Shown here piece after piece: positions 1 through 5,814 of a DNA stretch of 5,814 nt. A model generated the notes under the pieces. It was not told the origin of the DNA. It did no database searches and saw nothing but the letters and a program-made list of their open reading frames with translations. The DNA is from Ramlibacter sp. GTDB lineage: Bacteria; Pseudomonadota; Gammaproteobacteria; Burkholderiales; Burkholderiaceae_C. Within the stretch, counting starts at the first letter, position 1. Every line of letters starts with the position of its first letter. Both the position numbers and the translations under genes were made by a program. The stretch covers positions 1 through 5,814 of the forward strand of contig JANXVP010000050.1 of assembly GCA_025351615.1 (NCBI GenBank), written 5' to 3'.

Positions 1-188
1 GGGCAGAAGGCCTTCCCGGCCGCACCGAGGACGACCACGCGAACCGACGTGTCCAGCGCGATGGCGTCGAGCGCCTGCTGCAGCGCGGCGAGCATTTCCT
101 CGCTGAGCGCGTTGAAACTGACCGGCCGGTTCATCGTGAGCGTCACGACGCCGCGCTCGTCTTGGGTCTGCAGCAGGGCGGGGTCCAT
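1..188 (-). CDS. Enoyl-CoA hydratase/isomerase (crotonase) family protein, 5' part only
   Basis: The gene runs off the left edge, so only the first 62 codons are visible. The translation starts MDPALLQTQDERG and continues with VTLTMNRP, then FNALS at residues 25-29, an amphipathic helix (residues 30-45) and VVVLGAAGKAFC (residues 51-62). This is the usual crotonase N-terminus: first beta strand, the RPxxxNAL signature and the strand leading into the oxyanion-hole loop. The window ends just before that loop, and the catalytic acidic residues are outside it. Family members hydrate or isomerise enoyl-CoA thioesters in the cytoplasm, in fatty-acid or aromatic-acid breakdown. The exact substrate cannot be read from this fragment. 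The start is well supported by a Shine-Dalgarno AAAGGAG (bases 196-202 on the minus strand) 7 bases upstream of the ATG. It lies 35 bases downstream of the deacylase gene on the same strand, so co-transcription is likely. Family assignment is firm; the specific reaction is inference. Confidence 0.88.
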   Translation of the reverse strand, partial: MDPALLQTQDERGVVTLTMNRPVSFNALSEEMLAALQQALDAIALDTSVRVVVLGAAGKAFC

Positions 189-195
189 CGATCAG

Positions 196-202
196 CTCCT
201 TT
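196..202 (-). promoter_or_regulatory. Shine-Dalgarno site of the enoyl-CoA hydratase gene
   Basis: On the minus strand these bases read AAAGGAG, a near-perfect anti-16S match. It sits 7 bases before the ATG whose A is at base 188. It fixes the start codon and is the strongest ribosome binding site in the window; the other genes rely on weak or no visible sites. It lies in the 35-base gap behind the deacylase stop codon. Confidence 0.75.
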
Positions 203-223
203 GCGCGCAGGCGCGCGCCAGCC

Positions 224-1177
224 TCAAAGGTCCGCAAGCACGCGGATGTGGGCCTCGACGCTGCGTCCGAGCGCGCTGAGGTTGTAGCCGCCTTCCAGCG
301 ACGAGACGATGCGGCCCTTCGAATATTTCCTGGCCACCGACTTGATGCGCTCGGTGATCCAGGCGTAGTCCTGCTCGACCAGCCCCAGTTGCCCGAGGTC
401 GTCCTCGCGGTGCGCGTCGAAGCCGGCGCTGATAAAGATCATTTCCGGCTTGAAGGCTTCCAGCCGCGGCATCCATTCCTGTTCGATCAGTTCGCGGATC
501 GCCATGCCCTTGGTATAGGCCGGCACCGGCAGATTGACCATGTTCGACGCCAGCGGGGGATAGCCGCTGCCCGGGTAGAACGGGCTCTGGAAGATGCCGA
601 CCATCAGCACCCGGTCGTCGCCGGCCAGGATGTCCTCGGTGCCATTGCCGTGGTGCACGTCGAAGTCGACGACCGCCACCCGCTTCAGGCCATGGCGCTC
701 CAGCGCATAGAGCGCAGCGATGGCGACGTTGTTGAAGATGCAAAAGCCCATTGCACGGTCGCGGCAGGCATGATGGCCAGGCGGGCGCACTGCGCAAAAA
801 GCGTTCTCCATTTCGCCCGCCATCACAGCGTCGGTCGCGGCAAGCGCTGCTCCGGCCCCGCGCCGGATCGCGTTCCAGGTGTGCGGGTTCATCGACGTGT
901 CGGGATCGATCTGGGCATAAGGCCGGCCGCCCGCACTGATCTGGTCGGCGAGCTCATCGCCCATGCCCCGCATGGCTGCCACGTGCAACTTGTCGTGCGC
1001 GAGTTCGATGTCGTCGGAGGAGGCCAGCGGCGCTTCACGGCGCTCGAGCAGACCGGACACGCCGGTCGCAAGCAGCCTGTCCTCGATCGCGTCCAGCCTT
1101 TCAGGGCATTCGGGATGGCCCGGCCCCATCTCGTGCCGGCGGCAATCGGCGTGTGTGAAATACCCGGTTTTAGTCAT
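224..1177 (-). CDS. Histone deacetylase superfamily protein (zinc-dependent deacylase)
   Basis: The product is a 317-residue cytoplasmic arginase/deacetylase-fold enzyme, the usual length for bacterial single-domain members. All landmark motifs are seen in order: MGPGHPECPERL (residues 17-28), RPPGHH (131-136, with the active-site His pair 135-136), GFCIFNNVA (144-152), VDFDVHHGNGT (170-180, zinc ligands Asp173 and His175), SAGFDAH (250-256, third zinc ligand Asp254) and EGGYN (295-299, with the transition-state Tyr298). Catalytic machinery is therefore intact. The family hydrolyses acyl-amide bonds on acetyl-lysine, acetylpolyamines or other small acylated amines; the substrate here is unknown. 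I chose the ATG at 1177 (MTKTGYFTHADC) because homologues begin close to the GYFTH strand. A GTG 51 bases upstream keeps the frame open but would overlap the divergent ATPase gene. No strong ribosome binding site is visible. The crotonase gene follows after 35 bases, suggesting an operon linked to acyl metabolism, which is inference. Confidence 0.93.
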   Translation of the reverse strand: MTKTGYFTHADCRRHEMGPGHPECPERLDAIEDRLLATGVSGLLERREAPLASSDDIELAHDKLHVAAMRGMGDELADQISAGGRPYAQIDPDTSMNPHTWNAIRRGAGAALAATDAVMAGEMENAFCAVRPPGHHACRDRAMGFCIFNNVAIAALYALERHGLKRVAVVDFDVHHGNGTEDILAGDDRVLMVGIFQSPFYPGSGYPPLASNMVNLPVPAYTKGMAIRELIEQEWMPRLEAFKPEMIFISAGFDAHREDDLGQLGLVEQDYAWITERIKSVARKYSKGRIVSSLEGGYNLSALGRSVEAHIRVLADL

Positions 1178-1218
1178 TGCCACGCTCGTCGGTACATAAA
1201 TTCGGATAACGTCGCGCC
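1178..1218. promoter_or_regulatory. Divergent intergenic region, presumed promoters for both directions
   Basis: This 41-base gap separates the start codons of the minus-strand deacylase and the plus-strand ATPase gene, so it, with the adjoining coding ends, must carry initiation signals for both operons. It is locally AT-rich (TACATAAATT at 1193-1202, GATAAC at 1205-1210) in very GC-rich surroundings, as expected for a -10 region. TTGCCA at 1177-1182 resembles a -35 box, but no AT-rich hexamer lies at the ideal 17-base spacing, so I assign no exact promoter. No operator palindrome was seen. Confidence 0.4.
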
Positions 1219-2139
<921 letters not shown>

Positions 2140-2154
2140 GGCAAACCAAGGGCC

Positions 2155-2208
2155 GACATTCGCGTGAAACCGGTCATGCGCGCAAAACCCGTCATTCCCG
2201 CGGAGAGT
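2155..2208 (+). repeat. Three degenerate 18-base tandem units
   Basis: Consecutive 18-base units start at 2155 (GACATTCGCGTGAAACCG), 2173 (GTCATGCGCGCAAAACCC) and 2191 (GTCATTCCCGCGGAGAGT). All share the GNCATNCNCG start that also opens the main inverted repeat at 2251. They look like truncated or decayed copies of its left end, built up in tandem. The third unit is also the left end of the degenerate larger copy. Confidence 0.55.
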
Positions 2209-2250
2209 CTGTCACCAGCGTAGTCGGAGACGGAAATCCAGGAAAGGGCC

Positions 2251-2323
2251 GTCATTCCCGCGGAGGCGGGAATCCAGGGCATTCGAGAAGGAAGCTCTGG
2301 GTCCCCGCCTTCCCGGGGATGAC
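2251..2323. repeat. Imperfect inverted repeat with dRS3-like core
   Basis: The left arm (2251-2277) starts GTCATTCCCGCGGAGG, and the right arm (2297-2323) is its reverse complement at 22 of 27 positions by hand alignment. A 19-base loop (2278-2296) separates them. The left arm itself contains ATTCCC-N8-GGGAAT (2254-2273), a small palindrome that fits the Neisseria dRS3 consensus and related repeats in many betaproteobacteria. In RNA it would form a long GC-rich stem-loop between the ATPase and DUF58 messages. No T-run follows, so it is not a classical intrinsic terminator. It could serve as a processing or stability element; that is inference. Confidence 0.75.
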
Positions 2324-2398
2324 GCTCTTGCGTCACCTGCCCGGGGATGACGACTCCATCCCGAGCGGGGCCGACCGGCGCGGGGGCGACGGATTCGC

Positions 2399-3394
2399 AT
2401 GATCACGGCGGTCTTCAACCCCGTCGGCTTGGCGCGCCGGCGCTTTCGCCAGTGGTGGCAGTCGCGGATTCCGCTGTCGGACACCATGACGCTGTCGCAG
2501 CGCAACGTCTACATCCTGCCGTCGCGGGCCGGCTTCATGCTGGGAGCGACGCTGATCGTGCTGCTGGTGGCTTCGATCAACTACCAGCTGAACCTCGGCT
2601 ACCTGCTCACTTTCCTGCTGGCGGGCAGCGCACTGGTCGGCATGCATGTCTGCCATGGCACGCTGCGTGGCCTCACGCTGAACCTGCTGGCGCCTGACGC
2701 CCAGTTCGCCGGCGCCAGCACAACCCTCAGCGTCGTGCTGCACAACGACCGGCGCTCGGTGCGGCACGGCATCGGCCTGGCGGTGCTCGACGAGATGCAC
2801 GGCGACCGCTGGAGCAACCATTGGGTGTGGGCCGATGTGCCGGCGCAGGGAAGCTGCACGGTGCACGTGGCTTTCAGGCCGGAGCAGCGCGGGCTGCATC
2901 GCGTTCCACCGCTCACCGCCGAAACCCGTTTTCCGCTCGGCACCTTCCGGGTCTGGACCGTCTGGCGACCGGCTGCGCAAGTGCTGGTCTACCCCAAGCC
3001 CGAGGCGCTGCCGCCGCCGCTGCCCCCCGGCGAGCCGCGGGCCGGCGGCGCGTCGTCGGCCCGGCTGCAAAGCTCCGGCGAATTCGACGGAGTGCGGGCC
3101 TACCGCCGCGGCGATCCGCTGAAGCTGGTGGTCTGGAAGAAAGCCGCCAAGGCCGACGAACTGGTCAGCCGCGACACCGAACAGGCGCAGCGCTACGAGT
3201 TGTGGCTGGACTTTGCACAAACGGGCGGCGGCGTGACCGGAACAGAACAGCGGCTGTCGCGGCTCACGGCCTGGGTGCTGCAAGCCGACAAGCTTGCGAG
3301 CGACTACGGCCTGCGGTTGCCGGCCCGGCAAATCCCTCCCGGCACCGGCGAGGCGCACAAGCGCCGCTGCCTCGAGGCGCTCGCGACATGTTGA
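2399..3394 (+). CDS. DUF58 domain-containing membrane protein
   Basis: The 331-residue product has a short basic cytoplasmic start (RRRFRQWW, 13-20), two hydrophobic segments (about 44-60 and 65-83) and a soluble beta-rich part. The DUF58 signature GEFDGVRAYRRGDPLKLVVW is at residues 227-246, followed by KKAAKADELVSRD (247-259). A proline-rich linker (PPPLPP, 205-210) precedes it. DUF58 proteins are the usual partners of MoxR ATPases, but their biochemical function is not established. Downstream of the signature, where many relatives show a von Willebrand A-like metal site, the sequence is LWLDFAQTGGG (268-278), with no DxSxS motif. The ATG at 2399 has no strong ribosome binding site. Its last 7 bases overlap the transglutaminase gene, implying translational coupling. 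The family call is firm and the role is inferred from context. Confidence 0.92.
   Translation: MITAVFNPVGLARRRFRQWWQSRIPLSDTMTLSQRNVYILPSRAGFMLGATLIVLLVASINYQLNLGYLLTFLLAGSALVGMHVCHGTLRGLTLNLLAPDAQFAGASTTLSVVLHNDRRSVRHGIGLAVLDEMHGDRWSNHWVWADVPAQGSCTVHVAFRPEQRGLHRVPPLTAETRFPLGTFRVWTVWRPAAQVLVYPKPEALPPPLPPGEPRAGGASSARLQSSGEFDGVRAYRRGDPLKLVVWKKAAKADELVSRDTEQAQRYELWLDFAQTGGGVTGTEQRLSRLTAWVLQADKLASDYGLRLPARQIPPGTGEAHKRRCLEALATC
3374..3377 (+). promoter_or_regulatory. Probable ribosome binding site of the transglutaminase gene
   Basis: GAGG lies 10 bases before the ATG at 3388, inside the last codons of the DUF58 gene. It supports the ATG at 3388 over the much longer open frame that extends upstream to 2821 on the same frame. 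The spacing is slightly long, so ribosomes arriving at the overlapping DUF58 stop (3392-3394) may contribute more than this site. Confidence 0.4.
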
Positions 3395-5394
3395 TCTGGC
3401 TCAAGGCCCTGCCGCGCGATGCCAGGGACACCCTGTTCCTGCTGCTGGTGATCGGCTGGGTCGTGTTGCCGCAGGTCAACCACCTGCCCTGGTGGTGCAC
3501 GCTGCTGGCCGCAGGCATGCTGCTGTGGCGGGGCTGGCTGGCCGTCGTCTCGCGGCGGCTGCCCAGCCAGTGGTGGCTGCTGGCGCTGCTGGCGGTGGCG
3601 CTCATGGCCACCTGGTTCACCCACCGCACGCTGCTGGGCCGGGACGCCGGCGTGACGCTGATCGTGATCCTGCTGGCGCTCAAGACACTGGAGCTGCGGG
3701 CCCGGCGCGATGCCTTCGTCATTTTCTTCCTGGGCTTTTTCACGATGCTCACCAACTTCTTTTTCTCGCAGTCGCTGGTGACGGCGGCCGCGATGCTGGT
3801 GGCCCTGCTGGGATTGCTCACGGCGCTGGTCAACGCCCACATGCCGGTCGGCAAGCCGCCGCTGCTGCAGGCCGCCCGAACCGCGGCCACCATGACCCTG
3901 CTCGGCGCCCCGATCATGGCCGTGCTGTTCCTGCTGTTCCCGCGCTTCGGGCCGCTGTGGGGCATCCCCAGCGACGCGATGAGCGGGCGCAGCGGCCTGT
4001 CCGCCACCATGCAGGTCGGCAACATCGCGACGCTGGCGCTGGACGACAGCATCGCGATGCGGATCCGCTTCGAGGGACCTCCGCCGCCCCAGCAGGACCT
4101 GTATTTCCGCGGCCCGGTCCTCTCGACGTTCGACGGACGCGAGTGGCGGACCCTGCAGCGCCGGTTCGAGACCCGCTTTTCCACAGGCCTCACAGGGCCT
4201 GCGGGCTTGCAGGTAGCCGGCGCACCGGTACGCTACGAGGTGACGCTGGAGCCGAACAACCGGCCATGGATCTTCGTGCTCGATGCGGCCGCGCGCGCGC
4301 CCGCGGCCCCCGGTTTCGACATGGCGATGAGCAGCGAGCTCCAGTGGGTGGCCACCCGGCCGGTCACCGACCTGCTGCGCTATCGGGCCGAAAGCCACAC
4401 CCAGTTTCGCTACGGTCCCAGGTCGGCCCCGGCGGTGCTGCCGGAGTACCGCGAGCTGCCCCCGGGCTTCAACCCCCGCACGCTCGAGCTGGCAGGCCGG
4501 ATGCTCAACGACCCGGCCTTGAACGCGGGCGGCACGATGGGGCTGGTCAACGCTGTGCTGCAGCGGCTTCGCACGGGCGGCTACCGGTACACGCTCGAAC
4601 CCGGCGCCTACGGCGAGCACACGGCCGACGAATTCTGGTTCGATCGCAAAGAGGGTTTTTGCGAGCACATCGCATCCGCGTTCGTCCTGCTGATGCGGGC
4701 GATGGACGTTCCGTCGCGCGTGGTCACCGGTTACCAGGGCGGAGACCGCAATCCGGTCGACGGTTTCTGGGCGGTCCGGCAAAGCGATGCCCACGCCTGG
4801 GCCGAAGTCTGGCTGGCCGGACGCGGCTGGATCCGCGTCGATCCCACGGCCGCCGTGGCGCCCGGACGCACCGGCGCTTTCGAGCGCCTGCAGGCGTCGC
4901 GCGGTGCGCTGGCCAGCGCCTTCGACGCCGTGACGCCGAATGTCTCGGCCAGCCTGCGCGCGGCCTGGGAAGCGCTGAACAACGCCTGGAACCAGCGCAT
5001 CCTCAATTACACGCAAAGCAAACAGCTCGACCTGCTGAAGAACCTGGGCTTCGAATCGCCCAGCTGGGAAGACCTGAGCTACGTGTTGATCGCCATCGTG
5101 GTGCTGGTCGCGGCGGGCGGGGCCGGCCTGACGCTGTGGGAGCGCAGCCAGCACGATCCGTGGCTGCGCCTGCTGGCAGCGGTCCGCAAGCGCTTGCTGC
5201 AAGCCGGCCTGCAACTGGCGCCGGCCTCGGCGCCGCGGCAGATCGCGACGCTTGTGACATCACGTTTCGGCGGCGCCGCGCAACCTTTGGCAGACTGGCT
5301 GCTCAAACTCGAACTGCAGCGCTACTCGCGCTCTCCGCATTCCAGCCTCGCTGCATTGCAGCGCGAATTCAAACAACTGGCCTGGCCCAACTAG
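3388..5394 (+). CDS. tgpA: TgpA-like membrane transglutaminase (DUF3488 + transglutaminase core)
   Basis: This 668-residue inner-membrane protein matches the TgpA architecture known from Pseudomonas aeruginosa. It has an N-terminal DUF3488 region with six or seven hydrophobic helices (about 13-186), then LFPRFGPLWG (183-192), a large presumed periplasmic domain, one more membrane helix (about 564-584) and an 84-residue cytoplasmic tail resembling DUF4129. The transglutaminase core is intact: GFCEH (423-427, nucleophile Cys425), DAHAWAEVW (467-475, His469) and WIRVDPT (481-487, Asp485). TgpA is reported to be essential in P. aeruginosa and is thought to act at the cell envelope; its substrate is unknown, and the fold also fits a peptidase or amidase. 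The ATG at 3388 is chosen because the open frame upstream only shadows the DUF58 gene, and MLIWLKALPRDARDTLFLLL is a normal family start. It overlaps DUF58 by 7 bases and abuts the transglycosylase gene. The symbol is by family resemblance. Confidence 0.92.
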   Translation: MLIWLKALPRDARDTLFLLLVIGWVVLPQVNHLPWWCTLLAAGMLLWRGWLAVVSRRLPSQWWLLALLAVALMATWFTHRTLLGRDAGVTLIVILLALKTLELRARRDAFVIFFLGFFTMLTNFFFSQSLVTAAAMLVALLGLLTALVNAHMPVGKPPLLQAARTAATMTLLGAPIMAVLFLLFPRFGPLWGIPSDAMSGRSGLSATMQVGNIATLALDDSIAMRIRFEGPPPPQQDLYFRGPVLSTFDGREWRTLQRRFETRFSTGLTGPAGLQVAGAPVRYEVTLEPNNRPWIFVLDAAARAPAAPGFDMAMSSELQWVATRPVTDLLRYRAESHTQFRYGPRSAPAVLPEYRELPPGFNPRTLELAGRMLNDPALNAGGTMGLVNAVLQRLRTGGYRYTLEPGAYGEHTADEFWFDRKEGFCEHIASAFVLLMRAMDVPSRVVTGYQGGDRNPVDGFWAVRQSDAHAWAEVWLAGRGWIRVDPTAAVAPGRTGAFERLQASRGALASAFDAVTPNVSASLRAAWEALNNAWNQRILNYTQSKQLDLLKNLGFESPSWEDLSYVLIAIVVLVAAGGAGLTLWERSQHDPWLRLLAAVRKRLLQAGLQLAPASAPRQIATLVTSRFGGAAQPLADWLLKLELQRYSRSPHSSLAALQREFKQLAWPN

Positions 5395-5814
5395 ATGTTC
5401 AACCTGTTATTGACCGCCGCCTTGCTGGTGGCCGCGACGGCGCTCCCGCTTGCAGCCAATGCCCAGGACGTCCTGAAAAAACCGTCGTTCCGCGGCAAGG
5501 TGGCGCGCCTGCCAGCCGCTCCCTACGCAGAGCGTGAAGAGGCCATGGCGTTTGCCAGCGACCTGGCGCAGCGGCGGGACCTCGACCCCGCTTGGGTGCG
5601 GCGCGCCATCGGCGAAGCGCGCTACCTGCCGACCGTCTCGCGCCTGATGCAGCCGGCGCCCCCGGGCACGGCCAAGAACTGGCGCGTGTACCGCAGCCGC
5701 TTCATCGATCCTGTGCGCATCAGCGCCGGGGTGAAGTTCTGGCTGGCCAACCGCGAGGCTCTGCAGCGGGCCGAGAAGGAATTCGGCGTGCCGGCTGAAA
5801 TCATTGTCGGGATC
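5395..5814 (+). CDS. mltB: Lytic murein transglycosylase B (MltB family), 5' part only
   Basis: The frame is open from the ATG at 5395 to the right edge, giving 140 residues. It starts MFNLLLTAALLVAATALPL, a hydrophobic export signal ending ANA-QD (likely cleavage after residue 23). Then come the helical N-terminal region and the MltB signature FIDPVRISAGVKFW (103-116) and FGVPAEIIVGI (130-140). In this family a catalytic-glutamate motif (GVETxYG-like) should follow directly beyond the window. MltB enzymes cleave the MurNAc-GlcNAc bond of peptidoglycan to give 1,6-anhydro ends in the periplasm. Unlike E. coli MltB there is no lipobox cysteine, so the product is probably soluble. The ATG touches the transglutaminase stop TAG (5392-5394), which is in the same frame, so no earlier start is possible. 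There is no clear ribosome binding site, so expression probably depends on translational coupling. Confidence 0.9.
   Translation, partial: MFNLLLTAALLVAATALPLAANAQDVLKKPSFRGKVARLPAAPYAEREEAMAFASDLAQRRDLDPAWVRRAIGEARYLPTVSRLMQPAPPGTAKNWRVYRSRFIDPVRISAGVKFWLANREALQRAEKEFGVPAEIIVGI

Larger units (their letters stand above)
2140..2398. repeat. Intergenic dispersed-repeat (REP/dRS3-like) region
   Basis: This 259-base gap between the ATPase and DUF58 genes holds no credible gene and is almost wholly repeat-derived. It contains a main inverted repeat (2251-2323), a degenerate copy beginning at 2191 with the same 15 bases GTCATTCCCGCGGAG as 2251-2265, three 18-base units (2155-2208) and a 13-base direct repeat, CCCGGGGATGACG, at 2312-2324 and 2340-2352. 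Its reading frames give strings such as WIPASAGMT and LDSRLRGND, well known as spurious translations of this genomic repeat type in proteobacteria. The gap is out of character for an operon whose remaining genes overlap or abut, which suggests a later insertion or expansion. Whether it carries a promoter, attenuator or transcript-stabilising hairpin cannot be told from sequence alone. Confidence 0.8.

Noticed and set aside
2251..2323. Intrinsic terminator after the ATPase gene
   Set aside because: The stem is strong, but no T-run follows the right arm (the next bases are GCTCTTGCG). It matches a known dispersed-repeat form better.
2155..2352. CRISPR array
   Set aside because: The units are short, degenerate, partly inverted and lack regular unique spacers. 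There are no cas genes nearby.
2821..3387. A 189-codon upstream extension of the transglutaminase frame
   Set aside because: It runs out of frame through the DUF58 gene, and its translation is low-complexity Arg/Ala/Gly. The family's normal N-terminus starts at 3388.
4288..4310. Alternating GC tract (GCGCGCGCGC at 4291-4300) as a possible Z-DNA or regulatory site
   Set aside because: It encodes an Ala/Arg/Pro linker in the transglutaminase, and such runs are expected by chance at this GC content.
3304..5214. A 636-codon minus-strand open frame over the transglutaminase gene
   Set aside because: It is an antisense shadow with Gln/Arg/His-rich low-complexity translation and no recognisable domain.
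3294..5537. A 747-codon plus-strand open frame in another frame over the transglutaminase gene
   Set aside because: High GC content suppresses stops. The translation is Ala/Arg/Gly/Pro-rich without motifs, while the overlapping frame has a complete conserved domain set.

Overview
This is high-GC, densely coding chromosomal DNA. Codon use, the gene order and the residue patterns point to a betaproteobacterium of the Burkholderiales, most likely Comamonadaceae (Polaromonas/Variovorax/Rhodoferax-like). That placement rests on family resemblance read by eye, not on a database search.

Left part, minus strand: a complete histone-deacetylase-superfamily deacylase (1177 to 224) is followed 35 bases downstream by the start of a crotonase-family enoyl-CoA hydratase (188 to the window edge). 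The two look like one transcription unit. A 41-base gap (1178-1218) separates them from the divergent plus-strand genes and should hold the promoters of both directions.

Right part, plus strand: a MoxR-family AAA+ ATPase (1219-2139), a membrane-anchored DUF58 protein (2399-3394), a multi-pass TgpA-like membrane transglutaminase with an intact Cys-His-Asp triad (3388-5394) and the first 140 codons of an exported MltB-type lytic murein transglycosylase (5395 to the window edge). The last three are packed with a 7-base overlap and a TAG/ATG abutment. This is the known MoxR/DUF58/transglutaminase cluster with a peptidoglycan-cleaving enzyme attached. The likely picture is a cytoplasmic ATPase chaperone and a membrane DUF58 partner serving a periplasmic transglutaminase-fold enzyme, with MltB cutting the glycan strand in the same compartment.

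The only sizeable non-coding stretch is 2140-2398, between the ATPase and DUF58 genes. It is filled with a dispersed-repeat-type element: a 27-base imperfect inverted repeat containing the ATTCCC-N8-GGGAAT core, a degenerate second copy, short tandem 18-base units and a 13-base direct repeat. No RNA gene, insertion sequence or CRISPR array was found. I see no convincing new system. The points most worth a second look are the repeat inside the operon, the in-frame TAG-ATG junction, and the unknown substrate of the deacylase next to an acyl-CoA enzyme.
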